A stretch of 16,865 nt of DNA, from NCBI GenBank assembly GCA_947074165.1, contig CAMTOT010000018.1, forward strand, positions 1 to 16,865. Direction: 5' to 3'. Positions within the stretch are counted from its first letter, which is position 1; the number at the start of each line of letters is the position of its first letter. Of the stretch, positions 1 through 10,400 are shown one piece after another. The notes under the pieces are model-generated. The model worked only from the letters and a program-made list of their open reading frames with translations. It was not told where the DNA came from and did no database searches. A program made the translations under genes and the position numbers. This DNA is from an uncultured Bacteroidales bacterium. Lineage in GTDB: Bacteria > Bacteroidota > Bacteroidia > Bacteroidales > JAUNSR01.

Positions 1-745
1 CAGGGAATATAAGAGAAGAAAGTGATCTTGTAGTTGTCTGACAAACCTCATCATTTTCTACATATTGTTTTCTTCTTGTAACAGTAGTTGTATTACCGTT
101 TTCGGTAATCTGGTCAACACCTCTGCGCAAATAATAACCTTCCCATTCATTTATATATTTTACACAATAAAGAACATAATCCATTGGCTTTTTATTCCAT
201 CCCTCCGGATTGGTTCTTGAAGGAGTGCTACCTTCAATAAGAACTTCACCACTATTAATACGGTCTGCACCAGATACGTCTGTCATAATTACAGGAATAA
301 CATATGTATTAGCGAGCGCTTGGGGATCAGCAAAGTAAGCGTCAGTAAACTGCACCTCAACGCCCTGGCTCAACACTTTGTTAAGTGTAATATTATTATC
401 CGCAAGAGTGTAATATGACGAAGGCATAGCTTTAACAGGAGAGCCATCTTCAAAGTAAAGATTATCACAAAGAGAATTGTCTACAGCAATGTCAATCTTT
501 ATATTCTTTTTATTCTCATATACACCACCCATAGTTGCGTATATCTTACACTTATGCTGATTATCAAGTGTTGTATCATATTCATCTTCACCCATAACAA
601 GAGTTCTCACAGGCGACTGATATGCGAAATAAACGGTTGAGCCACCCTCATAATCGGGAAAACTTATATCATTATTTTCACAAGAAGTAAGGATCATACC
701 CGTTACGGCGATAGACAGAACAGGTAAATATTTTAATAGTTTCAT
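1..745 (-). CDS. Partial DUF1735-type surface lipoprotein, probable glycan-binding protein (3' end off window)
   Basis: The reading frame starts with ATG at 745 and stays open to base 1, giving 248 codons and no stop. Residues 1-22 form a lipoprotein signal ending in the lipobox LTSC (Cys22), followed by ENND, an acidic stretch compatible with surface export in Bacteroidota. The next part (ISFPDYEGGSTVYFAYQ, then a segment of short strands to about residue 165) resembles the DUF1735/BT_3987-type N-terminal domain, an immunoglobulin-like fold common in PUL-encoded surface proteins. The C-terminal half, which often carries a carbohydrate-binding or lectin-like domain, is missing. It starts 34 bases after the second SusD stop, so it is surely in the same operon. 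It probably acts as a surface glycan-binding protein beside the second SusC/SusD pair. The family assignment is from memory of motif style; the binding role is inferred from position. Confidence 0.8.
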   Translation of the reverse strand, partial: MKLLKYLPVLSIAVTGMILTSCENNDISFPDYEGGSTVYFAYQSPVRTLVMGEDEYDTTLDNQHKCKIYATMGGVYENKKNIKIDIAVDNSLCDNLYFEDGSPVKAMPSSYYTLADNNITLNKVLSQGVEVQFTDAYFADPQALANTYVIPVIMTDVSGADRINSGEVLIEGSTPSRTNPEGWNKKPMDYVLYCVKYINEWEGYYLRRGVDQITENGNTTTVTRRKQYVENDEVCQTTTRSLSSLIFP

Positions 746-779
746 AACGTTTCAGCTTTATATTTAAAATTTATGAGGA

Positions 780-2558
780 TTACCACCCTTTATTCTGAAT
801 CAGATTACTCCATTTTTGAGTTTCAGAATAAGGTATCGGACCGTAAATCATATAATCTTTGTAGCTTCTGGCTTCTACCTTATCAAGAGTATTAAAGGTA
901 AGTGAGCCATCTGTATTCTGTGATATTTGTATCCCCTTAGCGGCTTCGTTTATACCAGAATTCCAGCGGCGAAGATCCCAGAAACGGAAGTTCTCAAAAC
1001 AAAGCTCTATTCGTCTTTCATTTCTGATAAGGTCACGCATCTTATCTTTATCACCTTTAACAGACTCAAGATAAGCATCACCATTATCAAGACCAATGCC
1101 TGCACGCTGACGGATAGCTTTAATCACATCATAAGCAGAATAATTGTTAGTGCTGCTACCCATAGGTCCCCAGGCTTCATTTGCTGCTTCGGCATAAATA
1201 AGAAATATTTCCGTAAAACGTATTCTTGCCGAATAATGTATAGCTGTAGTATTTGAGTTTGAATTAGGGTTACATTCTTTACGGGTATGCTTACGCATAT
1301 AGTAACCTGTACGTGTAGATAATCCGCTCTCTTTATTTATCACATCGGTAGTTGTCCCGTATATACCTGTAATAATCTGTGTATTTGATGGGCCCTGTTC
1401 ACTTCCGTTGTAGATAATATAGTTAGACAAACGAGGATCACGGTTTGCATAAGGATCTGATAAATCATAACCGGAAGCTGCATCTGCTACAGGATATCCG
1501 TTAAGCATAGGAAATGCCTCTACAAGATTCTGTGTAGGGTTTACTCGTCCGCTACCATACAATGAAGGTGGAAAATTCTCTTTTTCTATATCATTGTTAT
1601 TGCTTGTCGAACCTCTCCATATAATCTCAGCCGGACTGCCGCCTGTACCATAATTAGTAACCTTATCAGCATTTACATACCATACACCGCCTTCTTGATC
1701 AATTCCGGATATTCCGTCAATTTGATTAAGGACATCTGCCGCATAGTTAGCTGCGTCTTCCCATTTTACACCGGATTCGGTAAATGCAGGGCTCGCAGCC
1801 ATTAATGCTACCTGTGCTTTTACGGATGCCGCTATGCGTGCATTCATCAACCCCCTAAATGTTTCACCACAAACACGATTGTAATCACTCGCGTTTGTAA
1901 CTCCTATCTCCTGATATCTTTGAGGTATCTCGTTAGTAGCAAACGTCTTGTACTCCTGTGGCAATAATTTTATCGCTTCATTGGCATCGGATATAATTTG
2001 ATCAACACATTTCGCATAACTCTCACGCGAATGGTTGAAGTCTGAATCCGCATTCTCAGATTCAAGTATCAGAGGTATGCCCATTAATGTGCCGTCTGAG
2101 ATCTTACCTCCGTGAGCACGTAGCAAATGGTACATGTGAAGAGCACGTAGTCCGTAAGCTTCCCCTTTAAGACGGTCCTTAAACATACGGCCGAATCTTT
2201 CATCATTTGCCCACACAATCTTATCGACGTTCTCAAGGAAAAGATTTACATACTGTATGGCATTATAACGTCCCTGCCACTGCGACATAGGATCAAAATC
2301 AGAGTCCCAGGCTCCTGTAGCCATTTTCATATAACTGCTACTCATGTCATTAGTAACAGCATCATCAGTAGCCACATCACTTACAGAACCAGTCTGGTAA
2401 GGTAATAGAATATATGCGTTTGCAAGAAATCCCTGTGCATATCCGGGATCCTCAATCATCGCGTCTTCATCCCTGTTATTCTCTAAAGCCGGCTCAAACA
2501 GATCATCGCAGGCGGCAAAGAGTGGTAGCAGTGCCAATATTTTAAATATATTTTTCAT
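780..2558 (-). CDS. SusD/RagB family outer-membrane lipoprotein (second pair)
   Basis: 592 residues. SusD proteins are lipid-anchored lids that close over a SusC barrel and hold glycan for import. The signal sequence ends LFAAC (Cys17) followed by DDLFE, a good lipoprotein surface-export context. The N-terminal SusD-like region covers about residues 18-230, with helices of the TPR-like scaffold (YGLRALHMYHLLRAHGG near 134-150). The C-terminal SusD_RagB region begins about 310 and carries the familiar IRFTEIFLIYAEAANEA, IRQRAGIG and IRNERRIELCFENFRFWDLRRW stretches. The protein ends NKGW, close to the family's usual NPGW end. It starts 30 bases after the stop of the shorter SusC, with which it should pair, and is followed 34 bases on by the DUF1735 lipoprotein. 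Ligand specificity cannot be read from the sequence. Confidence 0.95.
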   Translation of the reverse strand: MKNIFKILALLPLFAACDDLFEPALENNRDEDAMIEDPGYAQGFLANAYILLPYQTGSVSDVATDDAVTNDMSSSYMKMATGAWDSDFDPMSQWQGRYNAIQYVNLFLENVDKIVWANDERFGRMFKDRLKGEAYGLRALHMYHLLRAHGGKISDGTLMGIPLILESENADSDFNHSRESYAKCVDQIISDANEAIKLLPQEYKTFATNEIPQRYQEIGVTNASDYNRVCGETFRGLMNARIAASVKAQVALMAASPAFTESGVKWEDAANYAADVLNQIDGISGIDQEGGVWYVNADKVTNYGTGGSPAEIIWRGSTSNNNDIEKENFPPSLYGSGRVNPTQNLVEAFPMLNGYPVADAASGYDLSDPYANRDPRLSNYIIYNGSEQGPSNTQIITGIYGTTTDVINKESGLSTRTGYYMRKHTRKECNPNSNSNTTAIHYSARIRFTEIFLIYAEAANEAWGPMGSSTNNYSAYDVIKAIRQRAGIGLDNGDAYLESVKGDKDKMRDLIRNERRIELCFENFRFWDLRRWNSGINEAAKGIQISQNTDGSLTFNTLDKVEARSYKDYMIYGPIPYSETQKWSNLIQNKGW

Positions 2559-2588
2559 AGGATCATTTCTTTTTAAATTTATGATTCT

Positions 2589-5426
2589 TTAGAATTTAAC
2601 CTGTACGCCAAGATTATAAAACCTACTCTGTGGCGTTGATTTCACACTAAGTTCCATTACTTCTCTTTCTTTTGATATAGTAAGCAAATTTGCACCGCTC
2701 ACATAAGCAGATAATCCGCTGACAAATGATTTCTTAAACATCTTAGCCGGGAAATCATAGGTTACCTGCACTTTTGCAAGACGAAAAGCATCTGTCTTAT
2801 ATAACCAGAAATCTGACGACTGGAAGTTATTTGATCCTGATTCTGTAGTAAGACGAGGATAAGAAGCTGTTTCTTTTGTTTCTTCTGTCCAACGGTCGCG
2901 CACTACTGCGGAATACTTCTTATCACCCGATACCCAGTGGTAGTCGCTGTTTTTAATAGCGTAAGCGCCAAAGTTTCCGGTACCCAATACGAATAATGTT
3001 AATCCTTTATATTTAGCAGTAAGGTTTACACCAAGAATAAGAGGTGCTCCGTACCATCCGCCTTTACCAAGAAATACCTGGTCTTTATTGTCTATGACCC
3101 CATCACCGTTCTGATCGATATACTTTATATCACCAGGTTTCACCGTACCTCCGAATTTCTGTTCAGGAGAGTTATCGATCTCTTCCTGTGATTGAAATAA
3201 ACCGTCGGAACGAAGTCCCCATATACCATCAAGAGCTTTACCTTGTCTAAACTGATAATTGTCAGCATAATTTTCACTTCTCTTTGTTGCTTCTGTATCA
3301 TAATATGTACCGCTTACTCCAAGAGAAAATTCAGCGTCTCTCACTTTCTTATTATAATTGACGCTAAAATCAAAACCTACTCTTTTATCATTATCATAGT
3401 TGATAGTTGGCAAGAATGACGCTTCCGGATAATAAGTAAAGAAATAATTAGGGAAAAGATTTGTAGGAGTGATAAGCTTACCCTCAAGTGTATTCATAAA
3501 AAATGATACATCGGCTGTTATCGCCCTATTCCATAATCCGGCTTTCAGATTGGCTGAAATCTCTTTTCTCTGTATAAATCCAAGATTTTTATTTCCTCCT
3601 CTTACAGAATTGGTTGAGTGAATAGAAACACTTTCTCTCCATCCCCACCATGCTCCGTCGGCCTGATTATATGACGACTCGTACATATAATAATCATTAA
3701 TACCGATATCTGTATTCAGATTACTAGCCGATACGCTCAACATTAAGTCGCTTATTAATGATGAGTTTTTCAAAGACTCCTCATTTTTCATGTTCCAGCC
3801 TAACGTTATAGAAGGAGAAAATGCCTGTCGGTTGCCCGGAGCGAGCTTAGCCGAGTGAATAAAAGCACCTGCTAAATCCACATAATACTTTTTATCATAA
3901 TTGTAACCCAGCTGCAAACCAAGATTAGCATTGCTTGTACGATGATATTCACCAGAGTAAGACTGCTGAAATCCGGTAGCGAGCAATGTCCCGGTCACAT
4001 TATGTACATCGTCGAAAGTATTCGCGTAATTAAACTGAGCTGTAAAAGCGATTGTTTGATTGTCGGAACTTCCACTAATGTTCTGCACACCGGACTTTTT
4101 ATCAAGATTATACTTCGTTAGACCCACTATTACATCCTGACCTCCGTAGTTTGACCATTCAGGTTTGTATGTAGCATAGTCATTATTGTATGATGTGGTA
4201 TAACCTGTGGCATAGTCTACAGCTACCATCGTATTAAATGATAATCCTTTTAATACTGATTTAAGATCTATATTAATACCGGTATCAAACTGAAACTGAC
4301 GACTTGTGTATTTATTATATCCAGCCGCATAATAATCGGCAAAAATATTTGTTTCATCAGTCTGCGTACCTCCCAGGAAGTATTTTCCGTCTATTATATT
4401 ATTGCTGTTATTAATCAGCTCCCATGCTCCTGTGGCATTTTTATCTATAGAGCTAAGAGCAACAAGAGGTGTAACACGGTTAGGTCTGAATGTACCGGCC
4501 GCATCCCAATAAGAACCTCCGTTAGCACTCCGTGAATTATAAAAAGACACATTTGCATTTACATAAGCAGAGATAGCTTTACTGATATTAAAATCTACAT
4601 TACCTCGTATATTAAGCCTGTCTGTATAGTTATTCTCTGCTTCACCAAATTTAAATACATCTCCAACATTATAATAACTGATATTGGCGTAAAAACGGGC
4701 TTTATTGTTTCCTCCCTGAATTTCTGCTGTAACATCAGATCTGTTAGAATGTTTCCTGATATAATCTGATGAGTAAAAATTCACGTCGGAATAACGCATC
4801 GGATTAAGTCCTGAAGCATAGTTGTATATATCCTTTTCGCTGTACAACGCGCTTAATCCGTCATTTGCCCTTGCCTCATTATATAAAGTCATATATTCAG
4901 CCGAACCAAGATATTCAGGATAACTCTTTGCTACATTAAATCCGGTATTTGCTCTTACGTCAACTTTAAGATCACCTACGGATCCGCGTTTCGTAGTGAT
5001 TAAAACTACCCCTTTTGCCGCGCGGCTACCATAAAGAACAACTGCAGATGCTCCTTTCAAAAATGTTATCTCCTTTATTTCCGAAGGAATTACATTGCCT
5101 GCATTGCGGGGAACTCCATCTATATAAACCATATACTCATCCATAGCCCATAGATGACCTCCGCTCCAGCCTCCGATATAACCCTGTAGGTTGTCAAGAC
5201 TGTATGTACTATAATTTTTCTTTTGTAACTCCTCAATGTCTATTACAGATACACCGCCTAAAAGATCCTCTTTTGCTACCGTACGGTGAGCTATATGTAT
5301 AAGTGAATCTTTAGAATAAATCTGCGATTCGGCACTTACTTCCGCCAATCCCTGAGCTGTCGTGTAAACAAAACCCGGTGAAGCGAGCAAAGTGCATAAA
5401 ATGAATCTTATATTATTTTGTTTCAT
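2589..5426 (-). CDS. SusC/RagA-family TonB-dependent transporter, short atypical form (second pair)
   Basis: 945 residues. Predicted outer-membrane barrel for TonB-driven oligosaccharide import. A signal peptide covers about residues 1-25 (cleavage near TTA-QG). Unlike its upstream paralogue, the mature protein has no carboxypeptidase-D-like regulatory domain and no DEVVVVGY-type TonB box; it begins with a short segment (SLIHIAHRTVAKEDLLGG, about 41-58). A plug domain then runs to about 148, with VYIDGVPRN, ITFLKGASAVVLYGSRAA and VLITTKRG. The remainder is a 22-strand-type barrel. A calcium-loop-like DQNGDGVIDNKD lies near residue 774, as in other SusC proteins, and the chain ends in an aromatic residue (VKF). 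It sits 43 bases after the first SusD and 30 before the second, so it belongs to a continuous operon. I recall relatives with the same AKxDLLGGVS segment in other Bacteroides PULs, so this is a subclass and not a truncation artefact. Confidence 0.94.
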   Translation of the reverse strand: MKQNNIRFILCTLLASPGFVYTTAQGLAEVSAESQIYSKDSLIHIAHRTVAKEDLLGGVSVIDIEELQKKNYSTYSLDNLQGYIGGWSGGHLWAMDEYMVYIDGVPRNAGNVIPSEIKEITFLKGASAVVLYGSRAAKGVVLITTKRGSVGDLKVDVRANTGFNVAKSYPEYLGSAEYMTLYNEARANDGLSALYSEKDIYNYASGLNPMRYSDVNFYSSDYIRKHSNRSDVTAEIQGGNNKARFYANISYYNVGDVFKFGEAENNYTDRLNIRGNVDFNISKAISAYVNANVSFYNSRSANGGSYWDAAGTFRPNRVTPLVALSSIDKNATGAWELINNSNNIIDGKYFLGGTQTDETNIFADYYAAGYNKYTSRQFQFDTGINIDLKSVLKGLSFNTMVAVDYATGYTTSYNNDYATYKPEWSNYGGQDVIVGLTKYNLDKKSGVQNISGSSDNQTIAFTAQFNYANTFDDVHNVTGTLLATGFQQSYSGEYHRTSNANLGLQLGYNYDKKYYVDLAGAFIHSAKLAPGNRQAFSPSITLGWNMKNEESLKNSSLISDLMLSVSASNLNTDIGINDYYMYESSYNQADGAWWGWRESVSIHSTNSVRGGNKNLGFIQRKEISANLKAGLWNRAITADVSFFMNTLEGKLITPTNLFPNYFFTYYPEASFLPTINYDNDKRVGFDFSVNYNKKVRDAEFSLGVSGTYYDTEATKRSENYADNYQFRQGKALDGIWGLRSDGLFQSQEEIDNSPEQKFGGTVKPGDIKYIDQNGDGVIDNKDQVFLGKGGWYGAPLILGVNLTAKYKGLTLFVLGTGNFGAYAIKNSDYHWVSGDKKYSAVVRDRWTEETKETASYPRLTTESGSNNFQSSDFWLYKTDAFRLAKVQVTYDFPAKMFKKSFVSGLSAYVSGANLLTISKEREVMELSVKSTPQSRFYNLGVQVKF

Positions 5427-5469
5427 TGTCTATACGTTTATAATTATACATTTGTCTGCCTTGCTCTGA

Positions 5470-7428
5470 TTACCATCCCGGATTTTGCGGGAACTCTTCA
5501 TATAGATAAATATCTGAATCAAGCAGCGGAAACCAGTAATGCTTAGTACCGAACGTACGTTTCAGAATAACACTTTCTCTAAAGTTTGCAATTCTCGCAT
5601 TTCGTGGATCATTGCCTTCCGTTTTATAAAAATCATCTGATTCAAGACGATCAAACTCCTGAGATGTCTTTGTGTTATATGGATATTCTGTAAGGAGAAG
5701 CCAACGTTGAAGATCATTAAATCTAAATCCTTCAAATGAAAGTTCAACTGCTCTTTCTCGTCTTACCTCATCAATAAACCTATTAGGATCTGCTGTATAA
5801 GAATCACCGATATGCCCTGCGCCTACTCTGTTTCTTAAGGTATTTATGGCCTCTACGGCTGTTAATCCATATGTAGATGAACTGGCATTTGCACCACCAT
5901 TAGCACCGCATGCCTCAGCATACATTAAGTATATATCCGCAAGTCGCATATAAGGCAAATAAGCATGAAGCGCTCCCGACCAGTTATAAGCCCCATCTAT
6001 CTTATTGGCTGTGTGAGGTATTAGTTTCTGGATAAAATAACCTGTTCGGCTTGCTACTGTTACCTGACGCATTGCACCTCCTGTATAAAGCGAGCAATAT
6101 CTAAGATACTCCTCCGAATCACTCATAGCACCGTTTACATATTTGAATCCGTCAAACACGATATCATGGTAAAAGCGTGGGTCACGTCCATTAAACGGCT
6201 GTTCCGGATCAAACCCTGAATTTGGATCATCAAGAGGTAAACCGTTTTCCATACCATACATGTTCACATAATTGGCTGTCGGCTGGTGTATCAGATTATC
6301 ATGTTCTACAAGTGAGTTAATTTTCGGTCCGAACACCTTACTTGTATTCCAGTTTGTCCCGTTGAAATCTTCGGCAGGACCACGAAATATTGCTTCACAT
6401 GTACCAGGCGCTAACCAATCCTGACCAGTTGTGTAGAAATTATCAGAGAAACAAGTCTTAGCCGATGAACTTCTTTTATGATTATAAATATCTTCATAAT
6501 TAAACTCGGCAAGAGCATATTGAGTCTGTCCGCCCTCTACAAGCTTTAGAAGCTCTCCAAAAGCGTCAGCCGCTTTGCCCGCATAATCATTGTCATAAGA
6601 ATATGTCATGCCTCCACCAAGTTGGGCACCGTGTACCATAAGCGGACTAGCTGCCCAAAGGTAGTTTTTACCAAGATATCCAAGAGCCATAATCTTGTTG
6701 ATACGAAGCTGATTACGGTTAAGCGTATTCTGTCCGGTAGTCACTTTATCCCAGTCTATGCAAAGCACATCGGCCGCACGACGAAAATCAGACGCAGCTT
6801 TATCGGCACATTCTCTATAAGAGAGACGTGGTTTTCTTAGAGTTTCTGATGCGGAAAGTACCTCATCAATATAAGGAAGACCTCCAAAATACTGCATCAA
6901 TTCAAAATGCCACCATGCTCTGAAGAAATAAAGCTGTCCTTCTATCAGATTCTTCTGCTCCTGTGTTGCTTCAGTAAGTTTATCAAGATTGGCTATACCA
7001 AGATTGGCTTTTCTGATGCAGTACCATGCGTGCGGCCACAATGAGTGTTTAAACTTAGCATTACCATCGCTGTTTGGATGATAAGTAGCCGTAGGGTCAC
7101 TACCTGCTTTAAATAACCAGTTACCTGTAGTTGACCATGCGCGAAAACTGCCAAGGTCAACCTGATTTGTCATTCGGCTATCTCCTGACGGATTAAAAAC
7201 CTCATCATCTCCCCAGTTCCATGATGGACACCAGTTGCACTTCATCTTATCAGGGATACAGTTATATATCTCCTCGATAAAGCCCTGAAAGTTTGTAAAG
7301 TTTTTAAATGCTTCCTCTTCAGACACTGTCGAATCGGCCTCTTTGTCAAGATAGTCCTCGCAAGAAGTAAACACTGGCGAAAACATAAGGAGCGATCCGA
7401 ACAGAAGCGTTTTATATATATTTTTCAT
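5470..7428 (-). CDS. SusD/RagB family outer-membrane lipoprotein (first pair)
   Basis: 652 residues, somewhat longer than a typical SusD (about 500-600). Signal sequence with lipobox FTSC (Cys23) followed by EDYLDKE, a strongly acidic context expected for surface-exposed lipoproteins in Bacteroidota. The N-terminal SusD-like region (about 24-250) includes WHFELMQYFGGLPYIDE; the C-terminal SusD_RagB region (about 330 to the end) includes MRLADIYLMYAEACG, INTLRNRVGAG, and RRERAVELSFEGFRFNDLQRW, and the protein ends QNPGW. The middle is rich in Trp and Tyr (for example WCPSWNWGDDE near 66-76), and such residues often line the glycan-binding face, although the actual site cannot be assigned here. 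It follows the full-length SusC by only 11 bases, the usual tight SusC/SusD coupling, and precedes the short SusC by 43 bases. Confidence 0.96.
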   Translation of the reverse strand: MKNIYKTLLFGSLLMFSPVFTSCEDYLDKEADSTVSEEEAFKNFTNFQGFIEEIYNCIPDKMKCNWCPSWNWGDDEVFNPSGDSRMTNQVDLGSFRAWSTTGNWLFKAGSDPTATYHPNSDGNAKFKHSLWPHAWYCIRKANLGIANLDKLTEATQEQKNLIEGQLYFFRAWWHFELMQYFGGLPYIDEVLSASETLRKPRLSYRECADKAASDFRRAADVLCIDWDKVTTGQNTLNRNQLRINKIMALGYLGKNYLWAASPLMVHGAQLGGGMTYSYDNDYAGKAADAFGELLKLVEGGQTQYALAEFNYEDIYNHKRSSSAKTCFSDNFYTTGQDWLAPGTCEAIFRGPAEDFNGTNWNTSKVFGPKINSLVEHDNLIHQPTANYVNMYGMENGLPLDDPNSGFDPEQPFNGRDPRFYHDIVFDGFKYVNGAMSDSEEYLRYCSLYTGGAMRQVTVASRTGYFIQKLIPHTANKIDGAYNWSGALHAYLPYMRLADIYLMYAEACGANGGANASSSTYGLTAVEAINTLRNRVGAGHIGDSYTADPNRFIDEVRRERAVELSFEGFRFNDLQRWLLLTEYPYNTKTSQEFDRLESDDFYKTEGNDPRNARIANFRESVILKRTFGTKHYWFPLLDSDIYLYEEFPQNPGW

Positions 7429-7439
7429 TGTATATCAGA

Positions 7440-10400
7440 TTATAAGGTGAATTTCAATCCTAAATTAAAACGACGTACTGTCGGATATGCACCCTGATTA
7501 CCCGATCCTGCGAAATTCGATTCGCGGTCGTCCGGCATATTTGACCATACCCAAAGATTGTTTCCGTTCAGGAATAATTTCAGATTATTAATACCTAGTT
7601 TCTTTATTTTATTGCCGGTAAATGTATAGGCAATCTCTGCGTTTTTAAGTCGGATATAAGAACCGTCAAACATGTACTGTGTCCCATTACTATAATCACT
7701 GCTTGTCGAAAGCCAACGTGGTGTTCTCACATCAGCACCTGAACCAGCATCAGACCACCATGAACCCATATCATATACAGTATTCATTTGGCTGCCGAAA
7801 CTTGTCAAATGTACCACACGCGTTACATTATTTACGCCGTAGAACTGTACAAACGCGCTCCAGCCTTTCCACTCAAAACCAATTGTCGCATTATATGTAT
7901 TCTGCGGTGTACCAGAATAACCACATGGAGCAAGATCCTTATTATCTACAATACCATCTCCATTAAAGTCAATGATATAATAATCACCGGGAAGTCTGTT
8001 TGCGTCGTTTGCGTCATGTTTAGGGCTACCGTATAGCTGGTCAAACGTATTTACATATCCTTTATCTACATATGATTTATTTTGTCCTATTGCGTATCCG
8101 GCTGTCTTCTGATAAGATGGTAGTAAAGCTGGATCATCTTTCTCAAGAATAGTGTTTTCCGCATGAGTTATACTCATATTACCCCATAGACGAAGCTTAT
8201 TTTCAAACTGTTTATTAAGGCGCAGTTCTATTTCATAACCTTTAGTTTTAACCTTTCCTAAATTGGCTGTCACAGGTGTACCCCCAAAATATGAAGGCAC
8301 CGAACGATCGCTACCGTTTACAAGAATATCAGTACGTTTATCTCTGAATATCTCAACGCTACCTGCTATTAACCCTTCTAAGAATGAATAATCAACACCA
8401 TAATTTGTCTTCGCTACTTTCTCCCATTTCACGTCCGGATTACCTATTGCGGTCTCACGATACCATGTATAAGGACTTGTACCTCTGTTTGTATCAAGAG
8501 ATGTTGTACCTCCGTAAGCCCACTGATTCATATAAAGCCAGCGTGTAGACACATTGTCGTCGCCAATCTCACCATAAGAAGCGCGCACTTTTAGCATATC
8601 AAGAAAAGTAAGAGATTTCATAAACTCCTCATTACTTATCATCCAGCCGATTGCTCCGGAATTGAAGAATGCGAAACGATTCTCTTTACTAAATTTCTCA
8701 GAACCGTTATAAGCCCCGTTATACTCTACAAAATAGCGGTCGGCATAATTGTATGTAGTACGGAAAGCCCAGTCTTCACGATAACTCGGAATTACACTAC
8801 CTTGAGCATTTTCCGAACGACTGAAAAGTCCCATAGCTGTTAAGTTGTGTTTGCGGAAACTTCTCGCCCAGTTAAGTTGCAACTGATAAGTAAGATTTCT
8901 CTGTGTTGCCCAGTTCTGAACCTCGCCTCCGGATGTTGTCCACAATACCCCCTCCATAAAGTCAAAACCGGTATTGTTATCATACTGCTTTTTATAAATA
9001 ACTTCTCCTGTATCAGGATCTACCCATTTACGCTGAGCTTCATTAAAAAGGTCATTAATACCACGCTTCCATTCTACAAAAGTATTATCCCAAGATACCA
9101 TACCGCGTGCGCTAAGTCCCTTTGTGATAAAATTAAGATCCTGCTCTAACGCGAAGTCTGTAGTGATACGTGTCGTAGTCGTACTCATTGTCCCTCCAAG
9201 TGAGATATTCTCGGCAGAGTTAGTCACATTAGATATATTCGGATAAAATCCCCATGAACCATCTGAATATTTCGGCAGAAATACATCCGGTGCTATATTA
9301 TATGCACCTGCCCATTGCTGAGCTATTGACCAGTCTGCAGAACTATCATAATTAGAGTTATTCCACGGTGTTTTCTTATACCCCGTAGAGCCGGCGATAT
9401 TCATCTTAAACAAAGTGGTTTTTGTAATATTAAAATCAAGGTTACTTCTTACGTTTATTCTGTCATATCCATAACCAGAATTATAATTACGACCATTATC
9501 AAAATTATCGAAAAGGTCACCTTCATGTATATAATCTACAGACGCAAAATACTTAACAAACTTAGTACCACCGCTTACATTCACATTGGCATTGTAAGAC
9601 ATCGCGTAATCTTTAAATAATACATCCTGCCAATCCACGTTAGGATATCTCTCAGATTCTTCAAGATTGAGTGGATTGCGATATTTGTTAATGATAGCCT
9701 GTGGTTTGATATACGCCCATGAATCCGGACGAAGGTTTAGTTCATGCTCTATTGCTGTATTGCGCGCCATCAACGCATCATAAGAATCAAGCTTATTTGG
9801 CAGTCTTGAAGGCATCTTCATAGTTGCGTTTGCAGATACATTTATCTGTGCCGCGCCTTCCTGACCGCGTTTTGTTGTAATTAAGATTACACCGTTGGCT
9901 CCTTTCACCCCATATACAGCTGTTGCGGAAGCATCTTTCAATACAGACAATGACTGTACGGAGCTTATATCCACACTACTCATCGGACGCTCAATACCAT
10001 CAACAAGTACAAGAGGATCACTGTTATTCCATGAGCTGGCTCCGCGAATTACGATCTGCGGCTCCTCCTCACCCGGCATACCGGAACTTGCCGTTGTTAT
10101 TACTCCAGGAAGATTACCTGTCAGCGCCGCCCCTATATCCGATACTCCGGCTGCTCTTTCAAGCACTTTACCGGTAGTCTGAGCTATAGCGCCTACCACA
10201 CTGGCTTTCTTCTGCTGCCCGTAACCGACAACTACTACTTCATCAAGTTCCTGCTGATTATCAAGCAATACAATTTTCATTAATTTTCCAGGAGTTGGTT
10301 TTGTCTGCTGCGGTTTCATGCCAAGAAAAGAAACCTCAAGCATAACTTTTGAATCGGGTATATTCAGCGAGAACTTACCATCGATATCTGTGGTGGTACC

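Noticed and set aside
2589..5426. Short SusC as a truncated or decayed gene
   Set aside because: It has its own signal peptide, complete plug and barrel, a normal C-terminus and a tightly spaced SusD partner, so the missing N-terminal domain looks like a subclass trait and not decay.
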